From an uncultured Bacilli bacterium (lineage in GTDB: Bacteria; Bacillota_I; Bacilli_A; RF39; UBA660), in NCBI GenBank assembly GCA_947627805.1, contig CANQXB010000046.1, forward strand, positions 1 through 7,342: a stretch of DNA of 7,342 nt, read 5' to 3'. Each line of letters begins with the position of its first letter. The first letter of the stretch is position 1. Positions 4,217 to 7,342 of this stretch are shown here, piece after piece. A program made the position numbers and the translations under genes. The notes beneath the pieces were generated by a model. It was given only the letters and a program-made list of their open reading frames with translations, had not been told where the DNA came from and did no database searches.

Positions 4217-6298
4217 TCATCCTTTCTTAAGACCTTTATAATTCTTTAAGAATTTTCTAATTCCATATTGCTTACTAAAGGCTACACTAACAAAACGATT
4301 ATCTACCGCAATAACAACCCCTCTTCCATAAGTCATATGAACAACAACATCCCCACTTTTATAATTGCATTCTTCGGCATTATCTAAATAATAATCTTCT
4401 TTTTTGACTTGGGCCTCTTCTTTAATATTTGATTCAATATATTTAGAATCAATTTCTCCAATAAACCGAGAAGGAGGATTAAGCATATCTTTTCCATAAA
4501 GCATTCTTATTTTAGCATTGGTTAAATATAATCTTTCTTTAGCTCTCGTAATACCAACATAACAAAGTCTTCTTTCTTCTTCAAGGCCATTTTCTTCATT
4601 AAAGGCATTCATATGAGGCATAATTCCTTCTTCCATTCCAACCATAAATACAACTTTAAATTCTAAACCCTTGGCGGAATGAAAAGTCATTAATGTTATT
4701 TCATCATTATCTTCTTTATGTTCGGTAATGTCCGCAATTAAACTTATTTCTTCTAAAAAGTCTTGTAAATTTACACTTCCCGTAACATTTTGATAATTTT
4801 CGGTAATACTCCTAAATTCCATCAAGTTTTCTAATCGAATATCAGCTTCTAAGGTATGAATTTTTTCCAATTCTTCTTTCATCGTACTTTTTTCTAATAC
4901 TAAATCAATTAATTCTGTTAAAGATAAATTTTCACTATATTCAGTAATATCTAAAATCATCTTCTTAAATTCTAATTCTTTACCTTTATCAATTGCTTCA
5001 AAAATAGAAGTTCCTTCTCTTTGGGCTTTGGCAGTTAAACCTTCAATTGATTTAAGGCCAATCCCTCTTTTGGGCTCATTAATAACTCTTAAAAGAGAAA
5101 CATCATCATCGTTATTAGCAATTAATTTCAAATAACTGATTAAATCTTTAATTTCTTTTCTTTTATAGAAGTAAAAACTACCTACTACTTTATAAGGTAA
5201 ACTATTTTTAAGTAAAGCTTCTTCATAAATTCTTGATTGGGCATTAGTCCGATAAAAGATAGCAATATCTTTTTTCTTATAACCTAGCTCTAATAAACTA
5301 TTTATTTCTTTAACAATTAAGTTAGCTTCATCTAAACCATTTTGGCATCTTAAATATTTAACTTTAACTCCTTCTCCAAGTTCACTAAATAAATTTACTT
5401 CTTTTCTTTCCACATTATTTTTAATCACGGAATTAGCGACGTTTAAAATAGTTGTGGTACTACGATAATTTTGATTTAAAACAATTACTTCGGCATCAGG
5501 ATAATCTTTTTCAAAATTTAAAATGTTTTTATAATTGGCTTGACGAAAACCATAAATAGCTTGATTTTGGTCACCAACGACAAAAATATTCCGATATTTA
5601 CTAGATAAAAGTTTAATCATTTTATATTGAACTTCATTCGTATCTTGATATTCATCTACTAAAATATATTGATATTTTTCTTGATATAAATCTAATATAT
5701 TTTTGTTTTTTAGAAATAATTCTACTGGAAGTTTTAATAAATCATCAAAATCAATAACATTATTTTTTCTTAAAGTCTTTTCATAAGCAAAATAAACTTC
5801 TGCAGCTATTTTTTCAATTTCACTTAAAAAATATTTATTTATATCACTTTCACTTAACATTTCATTTTTAATAAAACTAATACGATTTCGAATATAAGAA
5901 GGAGATATTTCTCTTACATCTATTCCTTTTTCCTTCATAACTTTTTTAATAATAGTTAAAACATCATCAGAATCAATAATGGTAAAATTTTTCTTTAAAC
6001 CCATAGCTTCATAATTTTCTTTTATTATTCTTAAACCAAAAGAATGAAAAGTACCAACAAAAGCATAATTATTGGCAGTAAGTAAATTTACTCTTTCTCT
6101 CATCTCTTTAGCGGCTTTATTGGTAAATGTTATAGCTAAAATATGACTACTATAAATACCTTTATCAATAAGATAAGCAATTCTTGTCGTAAGTACTTTA
6201 GTCTTACCTGAACCAGCCCCCGCTACTACTAGACATGGGCCATCAATATGCATAACTGCTTCCTTTTGTTCTTTATTTAAATTGTCTAAATATTCCAT
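4217..6298 (-). CDS. pcrA: PcrA/UvrD-type superfamily 1A DNA helicase
   Basis: An ATP-dependent 3'-5' helicase for nucleotide excision repair, recombination control and clearing of replication-transcription conflicts. All SF1A motifs are in order: Q motif LNKEQKEAV (7-15), Walker A AGAGSGKT (26-33), Ia ITFTNKAAKEM (56-66), Walker B VDEYQDTN (214-221), III VGDQNQAIYGFR (241-252), IV NQNYRST (275-281), V TFHSAKGLEF (538-547) and VI YVGITRAKERL (580-590). The C-terminus (about 648-690, GDVVVHMTYGRGVV onward) is the Tudor-like domain that contacts RNA polymerase in PcrA/UvrD. At 693 residues it is somewhat shorter than Bacillus PcrA. Motif III is off consensus (usual GDxDQSIYxWRGA). Start ATG at 6298 with AGAGG about six bases upstream. 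First gene of the pcrA-nucleotidyltransferase-ligA operon; pcrA next to ligA is the usual Firmicutes arrangement. Confidence 0.96.
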   Translation of the reverse strand: MEYLDNLNKEQKEAVMHIDGPCLVVAGAGSGKTKVLTTRIAYLIDKGIYSSHILAITFTNKAAKEMRERVNLLTANNYAFVGTFHSFGLRIIKENYEAMGLKKNFTIIDSDDVLTIIKKVMKEKGIDVREISPSYIRNRISFIKNEMLSESDINKYFLSEIEKIAAEVYFAYEKTLRKNNVIDFDDLLKLPVELFLKNKNILDLYQEKYQYILVDEYQDTNEVQYKMIKLLSSKYRNIFVVGDQNQAIYGFRQANYKNILNFEKDYPDAEVIVLNQNYRSTTTILNVANSVIKNNVERKEVNLFSELGEGVKVKYLRCQNGLDEANLIVKEINSLLELGYKKKDIAIFYRTNAQSRIYEEALLKNSLPYKVVGSFYFYKRKEIKDLISYLKLIANNDDDVSLLRVINEPKRGIGLKSIEGLTAKAQREGTSIFEAIDKGKELEFKKMILDITEYSENLSLTELIDLVLEKSTMKEELEKIHTLEADIRLENLMEFRSITENYQNVTGSVNLQDFLEEISLIADITEHKEDNDEITLMTFHSAKGLEFKVVFMVGMEEGIMPHMNAFNEENGLEEERRLCYVGITRAKERLYLTNAKIRMLYGKDMLNPPSRFIGEIDSKYIESNIKEEAQVKKEDYYLDNAEECNYKSGDVVVHMTYGRGVVIAVDNRFVSVAFSKQYGIRKFLKNYKGLKKG

Positions 6299-6314
6299 AT
6301 CTAACCTCTTCCTA

Positions 6315-6343
6315 ATTATACCAAAAAAAAAATAACTATTGAA
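6315..6343 (-). promoter_or_regulatory. Extended -10 promoter of the pcrA operon
   Basis: On the minus strand TGGTATAAT (6323 down to 6315) is a perfect -10 hexamer with the TGn extension. A weak -35, TTCAAT (6343-6338), sits at the optimal 17-base spacing. The predicted start near 6308 leaves a very short leader, roughly ten bases, so it would fall inside or at the edge of the AGGAAGAGG ribosome-binding region. The -35 occupies the loop of the upstream gene's terminator hairpin. Confidence 0.65.
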
Positions 6344-6351
6344 GTTATTTT
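6323..6351 (-). terminator. Intrinsic terminator of the membrane-protein gene
   Basis: Read on the minus strand, AAAATAACT (6351-6343) pairs with AGTTATTTT (6337-6329) around the loop TCAAT. A run of ten T residues (6332-6323) follows, partly shared with the stem. The hairpin starts one base after the stop codon of the upstream gene (6353). The stem is AT-rich but perfect over nine pairs, and the T-tract is strong. Confidence 0.8.
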
Positions 6352-6352
6352 C

Positions 6353-7237
6353 CTAATTATTACTCTTAATATTCTTATTTTTAAATATTATTTTATAAGC
6401 AATAAGTATTAAAATCATTATAAGAACTAGAAGTAAAGATAATTTTAAACCAAATTTTGGTAAATAACCAATAAGGTCTAAAATATAATTATATTCCGGT
6501 TCAAGATATTTTAAACTAAATAATAAACCACTCATTAGAAAAGCCATTAACAGTGAAGAAGCTAAAATAGTTATACTAATTATTTTTACCCATTTAAATT
6601 TATTTAAGGAAAGTAAAATAATAAATCCTATCGTAACTATTTCTCCTAATACTATATAAAGCATTAATCTATCGCTAAAAATAAAACGAACTATTTCCAT
6701 ATCTTTTATTTCTTCATTAGTTAATTCATCTTCTATAATACTGGTATCAGGAATAAATTCTTCATTTTCATCTATTCCTTTTTCAATGCTTTTTAAAATA
6801 TTTTCTTTTTCTTCTTTACTAAAATTATATAAATCTGTTTCATTAATATCATCCATAACACTACCAATTACGTTAACAATACTTTCCGTTGAAATTAATT
6901 TCTTATCTTCACCCGTTAAAAAATATTCGGTAACATTACCTGTAATATCACCAATTAATTCTTTAACTTGCGAAGAATTAAGAATTTTTAAAACAATTTC
7001 CTCATCAATATTAAGTTCATCTAAAGTAGTATATACATCTTCTAAGGTATCTTTTAGAGCATCTTCTAATTTGGGATTTTCTTCTACTATTTTTTCAATA
7101 TCAGTATTTACAATATTATTTTTGATACTTTCTTTAGAAATTGTTTTTCTAATAGTATATAAAGATATTAAACTAGTTGTACTTATAAATAATATAATTA
7201 CTAAAATTGTTAATAAAATATTTTTTAAAACTTTCAT
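6353..7237 (-). CDS. Unrecognised membrane protein, four predicted transmembrane helices
   Basis: A 294-residue protein I do not recognise. A hydrophobic segment at residues 5-28 is a signal anchor. It is followed by an acidic, mostly helical domain of about 160 residues (30-189) that lacks cysteines and recognisable motifs and is probably extracytoplasmic. Three more membrane helices lie at about 190-211, 217-242 and 262-286, and the tail is short and basic (KNKNIKSNN). The start ATG at 7237 has GGGAAG about eight bases upstream, and only 24 bases separate it from the 3' end of tRNA-Arg with no terminator between, so co-transcription with the tRNA is likely. Its own terminator cuts it off from pcrA. 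The layout would suit a sensor, a secreted-domain anchor or a subunit of an envelope complex, but nothing decides among these. Confidence 0.8.
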   Translation of the reverse strand: MKVLKNILLTILVIILFISTTSLISLYTIRKTISKESIKNNIVNTDIEKIVEENPKLEDALKDTLEDVYTTLDELNIDEEIVLKILNSSQVKELIGDITGNVTEYFLTGEDKKLISTESIVNVIGSVMDDINETDLYNFSKEEKENILKSIEKGIDENEEFIPDTSIIEDELTNEEIKDMEIVRFIFSDRLMLYIVLGEIVTIGFIILLSLNKFKWVKIISITILASSLLMAFLMSGLLFSLKYLEPEYNYILDLIGYLPKFGLKLSLLLVLIMILILIAYKIIFKNKNIKSNN

Positions 7238-7261
7238 AAGTCACTTCCCTATATTAAATAA

Positions 7262-7338
7262 TGGTGTCCTTGAAGGGATTCGAACCCTCGGCCTTATGCG
7301 TCGGAGGCATACGCTCTATCCAACTGAGCTACAAGGAC
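7262..7338 (-). tRNA. tRNA-Arg (anticodon CCG)
   Basis: Read on the minus strand, a complete 77-base tRNA begins GTCCTTG and ends CAAGGAC-A-CCA, with the acceptor stem fully paired and CCA encoded. The D arm contains GCTCAGTTGGATAGAGC, and the T arm holds the invariant GGTTCGAATCC. The anticodon stem TATGC/GCATA encloses the loop CTCCGAC, giving anticodon CCG (7304-7302), which reads the arginine codon CGG. This codon should be rare in such an AT-rich genome. The gene lies four bases from the right edge, so its promoter is outside the window. Confidence 0.97.
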
Positions 7339-7342
7339 AACC

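Noticed and set aside
4214..6298. Mycoplasma-type genetic code (TGA as Trp)
   Set aside because: TGA ends pcrA and the nucleotidyltransferase gene at sensible points, and the tryptophans I checked are encoded by TGG.

Overview
The window is very AT-rich, low-GC bacterial DNA. LigA, PcrA and a tRNA-Arg gene look firmicute-like. TGA is used as a stop (for example at the ends of pcrA and the nucleotidyltransferase gene), so this is the standard bacterial code and not Mycoplasma/Spiroplasma. A host-associated member of Bacilli or a related low-GC lineage is a reasonable guess, but it rests on composition and protein style only.

Layout. At the left edge is the N-terminus of a membrane-anchored or secreted protein on the minus strand (1-131). 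After an AT-rich divergent intergenic region with degenerate GGGGCA/GGGACA repeats comes a plus-strand accessory block: a 66-residue XRE-type HTH protein (315-515), two perfect palindromes with a -10-like box (552-592), three tandem 37-base repeats (613-723, plus 8 bases of a fourth), an intrinsic terminator (734-768) and a 171-residue endoribonuclease of the ToxN/AbiQ family (792-1307). The order repeats, terminator, toxin is the diagnostic architecture of a type III (RNA-antitoxin) toxin-antitoxin system, ToxIN/AbiQ type. Each 37-base unit can fold as an H-type pseudoknot, as known ToxI RNAs do. This is the most interesting part of the window.

The rest is housekeeping and lies on the minus strand. 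The operon pcrA - NTP-transferase - ligA has a 3-base gap at the first junction. At the second the genes overlap by 4 bases or are 2 bases apart, depending on the ligA start. The operon runs from an extended -10 promoter near 6315-6343 to a terminator at 1306-1329, which is shared with the convergent toxN. Upstream of pcrA, and separated from it by its own terminator, is an unrecognised four-helix membrane protein (6353-7237). It starts only 24 bases after tRNA-Arg(CCG) (7262-7338) with no terminator between, so it is probably co-transcribed with the tRNA.

How the parts would work together. ToxN would cut its own repeat RNA into 37-nt pseudoknots that bind and inhibit it, and the terminator would keep RNA antitoxin in excess over toxin mRNA. 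PcrA and LigA serve DNA repair and replication. The pathway of the nucleotidyltransferase between them cannot be deduced from the sequence. No IS transposase, CRISPR array or complete prophage gene is visible.
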